A model generated the notes under the pieces. That model was not told where the DNA came from. It made no database searches and saw only the letters and a list, made by a program, of their open reading frames with translations. A program made the translations under genes and the position numbers. From Rudanella paleaurantiibacter (GTDB lineage: Bacteria > Bacteroidota > Bacteroidia > Cytophagales > Spirosomataceae), in assembly GCF_009184635.1 (NCBI RefSeq), contig NZ_WELI01000014.1, forward strand, positions 62,001-126,000: 64,000 bases of DNA. Reading direction: 5' to 3'. This document shows positions 51,497-60,357 of this stretch, one piece after another (positions within the stretch are counted from its first letter, which is position 1; each line of letters opens with the position of its first letter).

Positions 51497-51823
51497 AGCA
51501 CTAATAAATACAATGCACTATAATTATTTTTGCACCCTTATTTTAACAACTCCGGTCTTTGTTTCCCTTAGGCCCTAATAGCAACCGGATGGCTTTTTCT
51601 CTGAATACAAATAGCTGATTTTCAGCAACTAATACCACTAAGCAACGAGAAACCAGACAGCACGGGTGAGGTACGAACCTGTGCTTTTTAGGCCCGAACA
51701 CGGATCGAAACTGACGTAGGAAGTGCCGATTAGTGTCCGGGCCAGCGACAGGCTGCAATTGCTATACTCAAACAAATAGCTACCTTTGCAACTTGTGCAT
51801 AATAATTAAAAATACACAGTAAT
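51497..51823. promoter_or_regulatory. divergent non-coding region
   Basis: This 327-base stretch lies between the leftward small-gene cluster and the rightward UmuDC-side genes. Apart from the promoter at 51759-51788, I see no repeats, RNA genes or supported frames. Confidence 0.5.
51759..51788 (+). promoter_or_regulatory. Bacteroidetes-type promoter
   Basis: A -33 TTG at 51759-51761 and a -7 TACCTTTG at 51781-51788 are 19 bases apart, the spacing expected for the Bacteroidetes sigma factor. Transcription would start near 51795, about 29 bases before the gene at 51824. Confidence 0.65.
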
Positions 51824-52069
51824 ATGGAAGAGCAGGCGGCAACTGAAAACAAGGGACCTGGGCGTCCGAAATCTAAGATCAGGCGCGAAGAGAAAGCCAA
51901 TCCCAACGAGTACAAGACGATGCTGATTGAGCCCTACATGCATCGCGACCTGAAGAAGGTGTCGGCCCTGCTGGGCAAGAATATGCGGGAATTTCTGGAA
52001 GAAGTTTTCTACGCCAACGAAGAGGTGGCGAAGACCCTGGAGAAAATAAAAAAACTGGAAGAAGCCTGA
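51824..52069 (+). CDS. small basic, coiled-coil protein with AT-hook-like start
   Basis: This 81-residue protein has an early GPGRPKSKIRR (AT-hook-like, minor-groove binding), then EYKTMLIEPYMHRDLKKVSALLGKNMREFLEEVFY and a charged C-terminal helix. The second half resembles ribbon-helix-helix partition or copy-control proteins, but the identity is uncertain. It follows a good promoter by about 29 bases, so it is likely expressed. It is probably DNA-binding. Confidence 0.6.
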   Translation: MEEQAATENKGPGRPKSKIRREEKANPNEYKTMLIEPYMHRDLKKVSALLGKNMREFLEEVFYANEEVAKTLEKIKKLEEA

Positions 52070-52094
52070 TCAAAACTCCTGACTCAACAGACTT

Positions 52095-52385
52095 ATGAAA
52101 CGTACCCGATTTAGTGCCGACTACACCTACACAGTCGAGGGCAGCGTAATTGCCATCGTCGATCTTGATTTAGGAAATCGGAGCGTGACGAACGACATGG
52201 AGCTTGTTCTGAATGAAATTCGCGCAGAACTCGGCGACCTGGCTGGTTACTCGGTGATCTATCGGGACAGTATGGGTCGTTGGGATGGTGTCCGGCTGGT
52301 CAACGGTGTAGTCTGTTTCTATGGTCTCGGCGAAGCCGACAAGGAAAGTGCTCTGAATCGGCTGTTGCACCTTGTCGAGTCCTAA
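52095..52385 (+). CDS. hypothetical protein
   Basis: This is a 96-residue protein of mixed alpha/beta composition, with no recognised motif (YTYTVEGSVIAIVDLDLGNRS, then VLNEIRAELGDL). It lies 25 bases after the preceding gene and is probably co-transcribed with it. Confidence 0.5.
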   Translation: MKRTRFSADYTYTVEGSVIAIVDLDLGNRSVTNDMELVLNEIRAELGDLAGYSVIYRDSMGRWDGVRLVNGVVCFYGLGEADKESALNRLLHLVES

Positions 52386-52429
52386 CCACCCCCGTCAACC
52401 GGTCAACATTTGGAGAAACCATAACAAAA

Positions 52430-52466
52430 GTATAACATAGCGGCTTATTGTATATTTTAGTTATAC
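52430..52466. promoter_or_regulatory. inverted repeat upstream of umuD
   Basis: GTATAAC (52430-52436) is inverted as GTTATAC (52460-52466), nine bases before the umuD start. This probably marks the operator or promoter of the error-prone polymerase operon. Confidence 0.4.
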
Positions 52467-52475
52467 ACTAAGCCT

Positions 52476-52925
52476 ATGATACCCTGTAGCGAACAGTTAT
52501 TGCCGGGCGAGTTGGTGAAGGCAAAGCGCACAACTCGGTATTTGATTCCTTTCTTTAGTTCCAGAGTGCAGGCCGGTTTTCCTTCGCCGGCCACCGACTA
52601 CATTGAGCGGGTTTGTGACCTGAACGATCTGTGCATCACCAATCCCGAAGCTACTTACTTTGTGCGAGCTGCGGGGGATTCAATGATTGGCGACCGCATC
52701 GAACCGGGCGACATTCTCATTGTCGATAGCTCCTTCGATCACGTTGATGGTCGCATTGCCGTGGTCAGTCTTAACGGTGATAATCTGGTCAAGCGCGTGC
52801 GGCTGGCGGGGGAAATGATTGTGCTGCTCTCATCGAACGACGAGTACGATCCCATCTACGTCCACAAAGGCGAAAACTTTCGGGTATTTGGCGTGGTCAC
52901 GTGGGTTATTCAAAAACCGCGCTGA
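52476..52925 (+). CDS. umuD: UmuD-like S24 peptidase
   Basis: This 149-residue LexA/UmuD-type protein has its catalytic Ser69 in AGDSM and Lys106 in GDNLVKRV. The self-cleavage site is Ala33-Gly34 (QAGFPSP). No DNA-binding domain is present, which separates UmuD from LexA. Cleaved UmuD is the partner of the UmuC polymerase, whose gene starts five bases later. It should be activated by RecA filaments in the SOS response. Plasmid-borne umuDC genes are common and help tolerate DNA damage. Confidence 0.92.
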   Translation: MIPCSEQLLPGELVKAKRTTRYLIPFFSSRVQAGFPSPATDYIERVCDLNDLCITNPEATYFVRAAGDSMIGDRIEPGDILIVDSSFDHVDGRIAVVSLNGDNLVKRVRLAGEMIVLLSSNDEYDPIYVHKGENFRVFGVVTWVIQKPR

Positions 52926-52930
52926 CGACC

Positions 52931-54211
52931 ATGCTGGGGCTTCTCGACGTGAACAATATGTATGTTTCCTGTGAACGGAGCTTCGACCACTCCCTCGAAG
53001 GGAAAGCCGTTGTGGTGCTCTCCAACAACGACGGCTGCGTCATTGCCCGCTCCAACGAAGCCAAGGCCCTCGGCATCAAAATGGGTACGCCTTTTTTTCA
53101 ACTGGAGGAGCTACGACAACAGCACAACGTTCAGGTACGTAGCAGTAACTACACCCTCTACGGGGATATGTCGGCCCGCATCATGGCCACCATCGGCCGC
53201 TTCGTTGAGGAGGTTGAGGTCTATTCCATCGACGAGGCTTTTCTAAATCTAAACGATTACGAAACTATCTACCCGGACTTATCTCTGTTTGCCCGGCAAC
53301 TCAGACAAACCATTGCCCAGTGGCAGCGCATCCCGGTGAGCATTGGCTTGGCACCGACGAAATCACTCTGCAAGGTGGCCAACTATTTCGCCAAACGGGT
53401 AGGAGAGTATGAGGGCGTATTGCTCCTCGACTCAGCCATCCTGATTGACCAGGTACTTCAGGAATTCGACGTTACCGAATTGTGGGGGATTGGCAGCCGG
53501 TACGCTACCCTGCTCCGGCGAAACGGCATTCGCACGGCCGCGCAGTTTCGCGACCTGCCCGACGACTGGATCAGCCAGCACCTGACCGTTAATGGCCTTC
53601 GGCTCGCCTATGAACTCCGCGGTACGCCCTGCAAACTTCTGGAAGTGGAGACACCGGCGAAAAAAGCCATCTGCTCGGCTCCGAGTTTCGGGCACCTCGT
53701 GCCCGAGTATGATACAATTGTTCAGGGATTGACAACGCACCTGGCCCGCGCGACTCAGAAGCTTCGCCGACAACACTCCGCTGCCGGCACCCTGACGGTA
53801 TTTCTGCACACGAATCGGTTCCGGCGTTCGCCAAACGGAGAACTGGCCAAACAGTATTACGGGAGTCGCACTGTACAGTTGCCACATCCGACGTCGAGCA
53901 ACGCCGAACTGGTTCCCTACGCCCTAACCGCTCTGAAGTCTATCTATCAGTTCGGTTATCAGTATCAGAAGGCGGGTATCATACTTTCTAATCTGGTGCC
54001 TGACACACACCGTCAGGCATCCTTTTTTTGCGACACACCCGACGAACGGCATATCAAACTGCATCAGGTAGTGGATCGGCTCAACCACCGTCACGGCCGC
54101 GACAAGGTTCGACTTGCCGTGCAGGGGTATGATGCGACCTGGCATCACAAGCAGCAGTGGGTATCACCCTGCTATACAACCCGCTGGAAAGACATTCTGG
54201 TTGTCAAATGA
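52931..54211 (+). CDS. umuC: UmuC, Y-family DNA polymerase V
   Basis: This 426-residue protein starts at the ATG at 52931 ([18 protein letters not shown]). Family motifs are [12 protein letters not shown] (metal-binding Asp), [18 protein letters not shown], and YSIDEAF near residue 98 with the second Asp-Glu pair. The little finger and C-terminal UmuC extension are present. With UmuD it forms an error-prone translesion polymerase. The frame is intact. Confidence 0.95.
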   Translation: MLGLLDVNNMYVSCERSFDHSLEGKAVVVLSNNDGCVIARSNEAKALGIKMGTPFFQLEELRQQHNVQVRSSNYTLYGDMSARIMATIGRFVEEVEVYSIDEAFLNLNDYETIYPDLSLFARQLRQTIAQWQRIPVSIGLAPTKSLCKVANYFAKRVGEYEGVLLLDSAILIDQVLQEFDVTELWGIGSRYATLLRRNGIRTAAQFRDLPDDWISQHLTVNGLRLAYELRGTPCKLLEVETPAKKAICSAPSFGHLVPEYDTIVQGLTTHLARATQKLRRQHSAAGTLTVFLHTNRFRRSPNGELAKQYYGSRTVQLPHPTSSNAELVPYALTALKSIYQFGYQYQKAGIILSNLVPDTHRQASFFCDTPDERHIKLHQVVDRLNHRHGRDKVRLAVQGYDATWHHKQQWVSPCYTTRWKDILVVK

Positions 54212-54293
54212 ATGCTACGATTCAACATAAATTATCGCTTACTTTGAATGTAGTGGCAAATCCTTTTCTAAACCACATACTCTGACACAACCA

Positions 54294-54726
54294 ATGGAAG
54301 TAACAACGGATCAATTACCTGGTCTACTGCAAAAGATGGTTGAGGATATTAAGGACCCCAACTGCTTCTACTGGATTTAATTCGGGCTATTTTGATATAC
54401 AACCGCCAACGGAACGTACCCTGACTCGCTGGCGTAACATCCCTCTTTTCATCAATTATGATGCGCTCTGGAATGCTGAATTTGTGCAGGATGGTATGCT
54501 CTTTGATGTCATTCTGAAGAATCAACTGCCTGCCGAAAAGGAACGTATTAAGTTGGAATACGACCAAATCAGGCTGGTCAAACGCACCAATACGAGCGAA
54601 CTTCGGCGAAGTGAAACCGACCCTAATGTGTTTTACCAGAGCGAAGAAGACAGTATCATCTATCGAAACCCGAAAGGTAGAGGTTTATTTAGCGATACCG
54701 ACGAGGTTGAAGAAAACGATGTGTGA
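54294..54726 (+). pseudogene. possibly frameshifted hypothetical gene
   Basis: An ATG at 54294 opens a frame (MEVTTDQLPGLLQ...) that stops after 28 residues at 54380. A different frame runs on to 54726 with coherent coding character (FDIQPPTERTLTRWRNIPLF, then IKLEYDQIRLVKRTNTSEL). The second frame alone has only a TTG at 54340 as start. Either the gene is broken by a one-base shift near 54360, or the short first frame is not coding. No family is recognised. It precedes the gene at 54729 by two bases. Confidence 0.45.
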
Positions 54727-54728
54727 CA

Positions 54729-55187
54729 ATGCGCCATCCCATCGAGAAATACAATCAGATACAGGCCGAGCAATTGGCCAACTTTGCTCCAGAAGAGCGC
54801 GAGTTCTGGGCACGTCAGTTTCGGATCGGCAACGCTGCCTACTGTTACCAGCATCAATTCAACGACGTAGCTGGCCTGACGAATCATGAAACCGCCAACG
54901 TACCGGAAGATCTGGTTGAATGGCTCGAACAACACTTAGCGAGTAAACAGGAAAATAGGTCAGCCAACGAATTGTTGCATATTTACTTCGAGGAGTACCT
55001 GGACGGCCTACCGAACGAACAGGTTCGGGAAGGCGAACGTACCAGAGGACTCGAAGCGGCTAAACGAAGCTGGCCGTTCCGTCGCTACGTACTGGAGCGC
55101 AACGATTTCGGGATGGATGAATTTATGCGGCTCAACCTGAGTGAATCGGATTACGCTTTCTACAAGTGGTCGAGCGAACCGCTTTGA
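54729..55187 (+). CDS. hypothetical helical protein
   Basis: This 152-residue, mainly helical, acidic protein has motifs such as FAPEEREFWARQFRIGNAAY, LLHIYFEEYLDGL and RYVLERNDFGMDEFMRLNLS. I do not recognise the family. It follows the preceding frame by two bases and precedes the GIY-YIG fusion gene by 86 bases. Confidence 0.5.
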   Translation: MRHPIEKYNQIQAEQLANFAPEEREFWARQFRIGNAAYCYQHQFNDVAGLTNHETANVPEDLVEWLEQHLASKQENRSANELLHIYFEEYLDGLPNEQVREGERTRGLEAAKRSWPFRRYVLERNDFGMDEFMRLNLSESDYAFYKWSSEPL

Positions 55188-55273
55188 GCCTTCATCGAAG
55201 TTGAGCCAATAGAGCTGTCTCAAAAATACCTTGCTTTTTCCCCTTCCATTCGTAACTTGTATCAAAAAAAGGA

Positions 55274-56926
55274 ATGGCTTGGCTATTGTACGGCCAATTG
55301 GCCGACGGGGAGTTGCTGCACATCAGCGAAGCGGCACGGGACGATGCCTGCGGCTGCTTTTGTCCACATTGCGGGACACCGTTGGCCGCCAAGAAGGGCA
55401 AAGTCAAGGTGCACCATTTCGCGCATCTGGGTCAAACCTGCGCCTACGTATCGGTTTATGATTTCCTCCACATCGAACACTACGTCGATACGACGCTGAG
55501 CCTGACCGAATGGGCCAGATGGAAGGAAAACGATATGACGCAGACCGGTATTCGGTTACAGGCTGAACAGGTGCAACATCAGGAGGAAATGACCAAACTG
55601 CGGGCCGACATCGACCAGGCTCGTGAGAGGCTTTTTGAAATTAGCCAGCCCCATCCGAATCGAAAACAGCGAAGCAAAGTCCGGCAGACCAACTTTGAGG
55701 TGTTGACGCAGTGGGATGCCTACGTCGCCGATCACAACGCCGAACTACCCGACCTCGAACGAGTGCGCGATCTGGAAAGCGTCGAGTATAAAGAACTGTA
55801 CTACATTTCGGAGGGTCGATGGAATGGCCGCTATGCCAAAGGGTTGGAAGCCTGGCCAAACCAACTTTGGCACGAGGAAAATAAGAAACTCAATTGGATA
55901 CCCCACTGGTTGTCGCGGGGTGGATTGGCATTACTCAACGACTACGGGCCCTTGCGTCGAAAACTGGCAACGGCGCAACTTCACTTGGAAGCCTTCCAGG
56001 CCGAGAGAGAGCGATTCGAGCGATTCCATCTGTACTTCCTACTGATCGAGTTCGAGAGCCGCCCTCCGCTCTTCAAAATCGGCATCACCAGCCGCACGAA
56101 CTTAGCCGAGCGAATGGCTGAGATTCGGCAGGACCTGCACACGTACCACGTGACGAACGTGGGCATTCTGACTGAGCTAACGGGCCACGCCTATTTAGAA
56201 AGCTATTTCAAACATAAATACGCCCAGCAGCAAACCAAGTTAGGCAAGTTGACCGAGTACTTTTCGTTCGACGACGATCAGCTAACCATCATCCTGGATC
56301 AACTGGCTTCGCTGGCCCCTTCACCCACAAAAAAGGGTGCCAGCCGTGGCGAGTCGATCAAAACAGGCATGGCACAGGCCCGGCAGCAGGGCGTTCACGT
56401 GGGTCGCCCACAAGGGCTTGAAGCCAATGAGCGGTTCTTACAAAAGCCGAAGTCGCAACAGGTAGCTGCCCTCATCGCCGGGCACCCTGACTGGTCGTTG
56501 CGTGAGATTGCGCGGCAAAGTGGCGTTGCGATCAACACCGTGTGTAAAGTAGCCAAACTGTTGGGCGCATCGTCGGAGCAGCTACCGGCAGAAGAGATGT
56601 TGGAGCAGGTTGACCGGAACGAACCTGCGTTAGCGATTCCGAGCTTACCCCGGACTGTTGGGTACACCGACGAAACGGATGAGCGACGGGCAAAAGTGAT
56701 CGAAGAATTAAGAGCCGCCGACGACTACATGGTCATTACGGTCATGAAACGGGACGATTTAGGCCGACAACCGATAGGCATGCGTATGTCACGGATGAAT
56801 AAAGTTGGGCCTGCCCTGGCCAGCCTCATCAATCAGGATCACGACTTTTGTGAAGCGTTGGGCGAGATGATCGAAGAAGCCCGCCGAAGAAGGCTCGGGC
56901 TTCCGCCACGTCAGCTATTTCCATAG
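55274..56926 (+). CDS. CoiA-like / GIY-YIG (T5orf172) / resolvase-HTH fusion
   Basis: This 550-residue protein has three recognisable parts. Residues 1-75 carry a CoiA-type zinc motif (C-P-H-C at 30-33, HHFAHL near 47-52). Residues about 100-130 form a coiled coil. Residues about 250-335 form a GIY-YIG/T5orf172-like nuclease (FHLYFLLIEFESRPPLFKIGI, then SRTNLAERM and YLESYFKHKYA). Residues about 360-435 look like the hinge and HTH of serine resolvases (KTGMAQARQQGVHVGRPQG and SLREIARQSGVAINTVCKVAKLLG), without a resolvase catalytic domain. The catalytic Arg and Glu of GIY-YIG appear present. It may be a DNA-nicking or mobilising protein that targets a specific site. Confidence 0.75.
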   Translation: MAWLLYGQLADGELLHISEAARDDACGCFCPHCGTPLAAKKGKVKVHHFAHLGQTCAYVSVYDFLHIEHYVDTTLSLTEWARWKENDMTQTGIRLQAEQVQHQEEMTKLRADIDQARERLFEISQPHPNRKQRSKVRQTNFEVLTQWDAYVADHNAELPDLERVRDLESVEYKELYYISEGRWNGRYAKGLEAWPNQLWHEENKKLNWIPHWLSRGGLALLNDYGPLRRKLATAQLHLEAFQAERERFERFHLYFLLIEFESRPPLFKIGITSRTNLAERMAEIRQDLHTYHVTNVGILTELTGHAYLESYFKHKYAQQQTKLGKLTEYFSFDDDQLTIILDQLASLAPSPTKKGASRGESIKTGMAQARQQGVHVGRPQGLEANERFLQKPKSQQVAALIAGHPDWSLREIARQSGVAINTVCKVAKLLGASSEQLPAEEMLEQVDRNEPALAIPSLPRTVGYTDETDERRAKVIEELRAADDYMVITVMKRDDLGRQPIGMRMSRMNKVGPALASLINQDHDFCEALGEMIEEARRRRLGLPPRQLFP

Positions 56927-57009
56927 AAACCTGTTAAACAATGCGTCAAAGGGGATATCGTGCTTACATAATCACTCGGTTTTTTCAGGACGAGACACAG
57001 GAAATCGGC

Positions 57010-57369
57010 CTAATAAAACTTCCCTGGCTGGCTAATGCACAGGGCTTGTTGCTTCACTTGCATCATGAAGGCACTGGGCGACAGGCCCGTGTAAAACTGA
57101 AAGTCTCGAATTAAGTGGGGTTGATCGTGGTAACCGTAGTTGAGAACCAAGTCAGACCAGTCGGGTGGGGCCGCAGGGTTTTCCAGCAGGTGAGCGACTA
57201 CTTTCTTGAACCGCACAAATCGCATCATCGCCTTGGCCGAATAACCTAACTGCTGCTGAAAGCGAAGTTGCACGGTGCGGGGTGAAATGGTATGGGCCTG
57301 AGCCACCGCCTTGACCGGATCGACAAGGGTGTGGCGAAAATGCGAAACTGTATCCAGTCCTGATTTGGG
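57010..57369 (-). pseudogene. remnant of an AraC-family regulator (C-terminal half)
   Basis: Only the C-terminal HTH half of an AraC protein remains: SPRTVQLRFQQQLGYSAKAMMRFVRFKK, then NYGYHDQPHLIRDFQFYTGLSPSAF. The reading frame can be followed back to about 57369, where it meets a stop and then unrelated sequence. The N-terminal ligand-binding half is missing. It abuts the NmrA-like remnant in the same direction, so a deletion most likely joined the two. Confidence 0.75.
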
Positions 57370-57530
57370 TTACGGACCATCGCCCGGAAGGCGATGCCGC
57401 GCTGGGCAAGCAGTTTGCTTAATTCGCTGCCGATGTTGCCCGTCGCACCGGTGACAAGGATAGTTGGGGTGGGCTGATTGGCTGAAACTACGGTCGTATT
57501 CATGTGTTTACGAGTTGTTGACTGGTTCAT
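57366..57530 (-). pseudogene. remnant of an NmrA-like NAD(P)-binding protein (N-terminal part)
   Basis: The first 45 residues are a Rossmann start: TILVTGATGNIGSELSKLLA, then RGIAFRAMVRNP. The frame is then broken and runs into sequence that in another frame belongs to the AraC remnant. Beyond the -7 box on the minus strand (CAAAGGTA at 57539-57546) its promoter is intact, so the truncated message may still be made. Confidence 0.75.
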
Positions 57531-57726
57531 TTACAAAGCAAAGGTAGGGGTATCCCGTCGGTCAGAATTGTACGAAAACGAAAGCCAGCCAGCCTCCTGC
57601 TCAGTTGCGTAGTATTTCGAGGGAGAAACCGCGGAGGATCGTACGTATCAAGAGTAGATGAACAAGGCTGGATAACTTAAACGACGTGATATCGTAAGTG
57701 TCAGCTTAGCTACCCGTTACAGCTCC

Positions 57727-58599
57727 ATGCGACCGCATTATCATAAAGTACCCGCCAATACGCAGGACGCGTTCACGGCCCGGCACGATGCCACGCGGAC
57801 TCTGAGTTCGATCTGGCACTACCACCCTCAATTAGAATTACACTGTGTGGTTCGGGGGGAGGGAGTGCGATTTATCGGGGATCACATCGCCAACTTTTCG
57901 CCGGGGGAGATCATTTTACTGGGCGAGAACCTGCCGCACAACTGGCAATGCAGTGAACGCTATTTTCAGAGCGACCCCAACGCTCATTTTGAGGCCCTTG
58001 TCATCCATTTTCTGCCAGCTTGGCTGGGGGAGGGTTTTTTACACTTATCGGAGGCTGTTCCAATCGCCAAACTCTACGAACAGGCCAAACGGGGGCTGTT
58101 GATTCGGGGCGAATTAGCCGAGCGAATCCGGCCTCTGATGCACAACACCGTCGGAGCGGCCCCCCTAAATCGGGTGGCCCTGTTGCTCACCATGCTGACC
58201 CAACTGGCTCAATCCGACTCGATGGAAACCCTTTCTTCAGCCTATGCCTTCCACCAGTCGAACGAACTGGAAACCGTTCGGCTGAATACGGTCTGTGAAT
58301 TTACACTGGCTAATTATACCCGCGACATTACGTTGGAAGAGATCGCAGGCATTGCAAACCTGAGCGTCACGTCGTTTTGCCGGTATTTCAAACTAATGAC
58401 GCGCAAAACATACAGTCAGTTTCTGGTTGAAGTTCGCATCAGTTACGCCTGTCGCGCTTTGATCGACAATCGGCAGTCGATCGAGGTAATCTGTTATAAT
58501 ACTGGATTCAATAACCTGTCTAATTTTTATCGGCAGTTCAAAAAAGTGCAGGGTATTTCGCCGTTGGCGTATAAAAGAAAGTATTTGAAAACTTGTTAA
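57727..58599 (+). CDS. AraC-family regulator with cupin sensor
   Basis: This 290-residue protein has an N-terminal cupin (about residues 15-90: YHPQLELHCVVRGEG, FSPGEIILLGENLPHNW) and a C-terminal double HTH (about 190-285). The HTH runs ITLEEIAGIANLSVTSFCRYFK, then QSIEVICYNTGFNNLSNFYRQFKK and GISPLAYKRKY. This is the GlxA/MmsR-like layout of regulators that sense sugars. It immediately precedes a symporter and catabolic genes and is probably their activator. Confidence 0.88.
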   Translation: MRPHYHKVPANTQDAFTARHDATRTLSSIWHYHPQLELHCVVRGEGVRFIGDHIANFSPGEIILLGENLPHNWQCSERYFQSDPNAHFEALVIHFLPAWLGEGFLHLSEAVPIAKLYEQAKRGLLIRGELAERIRPLMHNTVGAAPLNRVALLLTMLTQLAQSDSMETLSSAYAFHQSNELETVRLNTVCEFTLANYTRDITLEEIAGIANLSVTSFCRYFKLMTRKTYSQFLVEVRISYACRALIDNRQSIEVICYNTGFNNLSNFYRQFKKVQGISPLAYKRKYLKTC

Positions 58600-58722
58600 G
58601 CCAGTTGAATGATAAGATAATTCAGTACAATGTTGGCCCGGTAAAAGGCAATTATTTTGTGGTATAGTTTAAATGGCTCCACAAATCAGGGTTTTATCGA
58701 AATATCGTTTGTACTATTCTAC

Positions 58723-60318
58723 ATGAAGACATTGCCTATTATCGACCTGCTGGTAATCGTTGCCTACTTATTGAGCATGGTGGGTGTGGGCGTGTATTTC
58801 TCCCGCAAGACAAGCAACGCCGATCAGTTCACGACCGCGTCGGGCCGGATACCGGGCTGGGCGATCGGTATGTCGATTTACGCGACGTTTCTGAGCAGCA
58901 ACACGTTTCTGGGCGTACCCGGCAAAGCGTTTGGGTCCAACTGGAACTCGTTCGTATTTAGTATGTCGATGCCCCTCGCGGCCTGGGTTGCGGCCCGGCA
59001 TTTCGTTCCGTTTTACCGGCACACGGGCGAGGTGTCGGCCTATACGCACCTCGAAAAACGCTTCGGGCCCTGGGCCAGAACCTACGCCGTGGTTTGCTTT
59101 CTGCTGACTCAACTGGCGCGGATGGGGTCTATTTTCTTTGGTATCGCCCTCAGCTTGCAGGCCCTGACGGGCTACCCGATGGCCACGATTATGGTTGTCG
59201 TGGGGAGTTGTATTATTGTCTACACAGTGCTGGGGGGTATGGAGGCCGTTATCTGGACCGAGGTGGTGCAGGGCGTGGTGAAAACCGCCGGAGCCGTCAT
59301 TATTCTGTGGTTGGTAATCGATGGACTACCCGGTGGCATAGGGCGCATTTTGACCGTTGGACAGACCAACCAAAAATTCAGCCTGGGGAGTTTCGCGCCC
59401 GATTTCACCCAATCGACGTTCTGGGTGGTGCTGCTGTACGGTTTTTTCATGAACCTGAACAACTTTGGCATGGATCAGAACTACGTGCAGCGGTATCACA
59501 CAACCACCTCCGTTCGCGAGGCCACCCGCTCAATCTGGCTGTGCGTGTATCTCTACGTGCCGATTTCGTTGATGTTCTTTTTTATCGGTTCTGCCCTGTA
59601 TGCCTACTACCAGAACAACCCCGACCTGCTGAACGCCGTTCGTCTGAGCGTGGCTGCCGAACGCCTACCCGGTGGCAGTCAGGCAGCTATTGCTCAGTTG
59701 GCCGCAACCCTCGGTCCGGCAGACATTGGCGACAAAGTGATGCCGCATTTTATGGTCAACAACGTACCGGCGGGTCTGGTGGGCCTGATTGTAGCGGCTA
59801 TCATGTCGGCAGCCATGAGCACGATCAGTTCGGGGATGAATGCCTCGGCAACGGTGTTCTCGGTCGATGTGTACGGGCGATACGTGAACCGCAACCTGAC
59901 TGGTAAACAGTCGTTGCGGCTGCTGTACGTGGCAACCACCGGTTTTGGTCTGCTGGGGATGCTGACGGGCATTGCCATGATCGGTATCAAAAGCGTGCTG
60001 GACATCTGGTGGCTGCTGTCGGGAATTTTTGCGGGCGGCATGCTGGGCCTGTTCCTGCTGGGTATCATCTCCCGCTCTACTCGTAATGCCGAGGCCCTAA
60101 CGGCCACGATCATCGGGGTGCTGGTGATCGTCTGGATGACGTTTTCGGGCCGACTGCCCGACGAGTATGCGTTCCTCCGCAACCCGCTCCACCCGAACAT
60201 GATTATGGTGGTCGGCACGCTCACTATTTTCCTAATCGGGGTGCTGCTGACCCGCTTGCGATCCACCCCTGAATCAGTCGATCGGGCAACCACCCCGCCC
60301 CAGCCCGAATACAACTGA
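58723..60318 (+). CDS. sodium:solute symporter (SSS family)
   Basis: This 531-residue protein starts at the ATG at 58723 (MKTLPIIDLLVIV). It is a multi-pass inner-membrane transporter of about 13 segments with SSS landmarks: YFSRKTSNADQFTTASGRIPGWAIG, VYTVLGGMEAVIWTEVVQG and the AAIMSAAMSTISSGMNASATVF sodium-site helix. The full length is intact. In Bacteroidetes, SSS genes next to DapA/NanA-like aldolases often import sialic acids or sugar acids; here the substrate is inferred. The next gene follows after 39 bases. Confidence 0.9.
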   Translation: MKTLPIIDLLVIVAYLLSMVGVGVYFSRKTSNADQFTTASGRIPGWAIGMSIYATFLSSNTFLGVPGKAFGSNWNSFVFSMSMPLAAWVAARHFVPFYRHTGEVSAYTHLEKRFGPWARTYAVVCFLLTQLARMGSIFFGIALSLQALTGYPMATIMVVVGSCIIVYTVLGGMEAVIWTEVVQGVVKTAGAVIILWLVIDGLPGGIGRILTVGQTNQKFSLGSFAPDFTQSTFWVVLLYGFFMNLNNFGMDQNYVQRYHTTTSVREATRSIWLCVYLYVPISLMFFFIGSALYAYYQNNPDLLNAVRLSVAAERLPGGSQAAIAQLAATLGPADIGDKVMPHFMVNNVPAGLVGLIVAAIMSAAMSTISSGMNASATVFSVDVYGRYVNRNLTGKQSLRLLYVATTGFGLLGMLTGIAMIGIKSVLDIWWLLSGIFAGGMLGLFLLGIISRSTRNAEALTATIIGVLVIVWMTFSGRLPDEYAFLRNPLHPNMIMVVGTLTIFLIGVLLTRLRSTPESVDRATTPPQPEYN

Positions 60319-60357
60319 GTGCTTCTCGCGTACAAACCGTCCAACCTGTTCACTGTT

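Noticed and set aside
51543-51915. Minus-strand short frames in the divergent region before the gene at 51824
   Set aside because: The composition is non-protein-like, and one of them overlaps a well-formed promoter for the plus-strand gene.
59094-59906. 270-residue open frame on the plus strand
   Set aside because: It is another frame of the SSS symporter gene, with Gly/Arg-rich low-quality sequence and no start signal.
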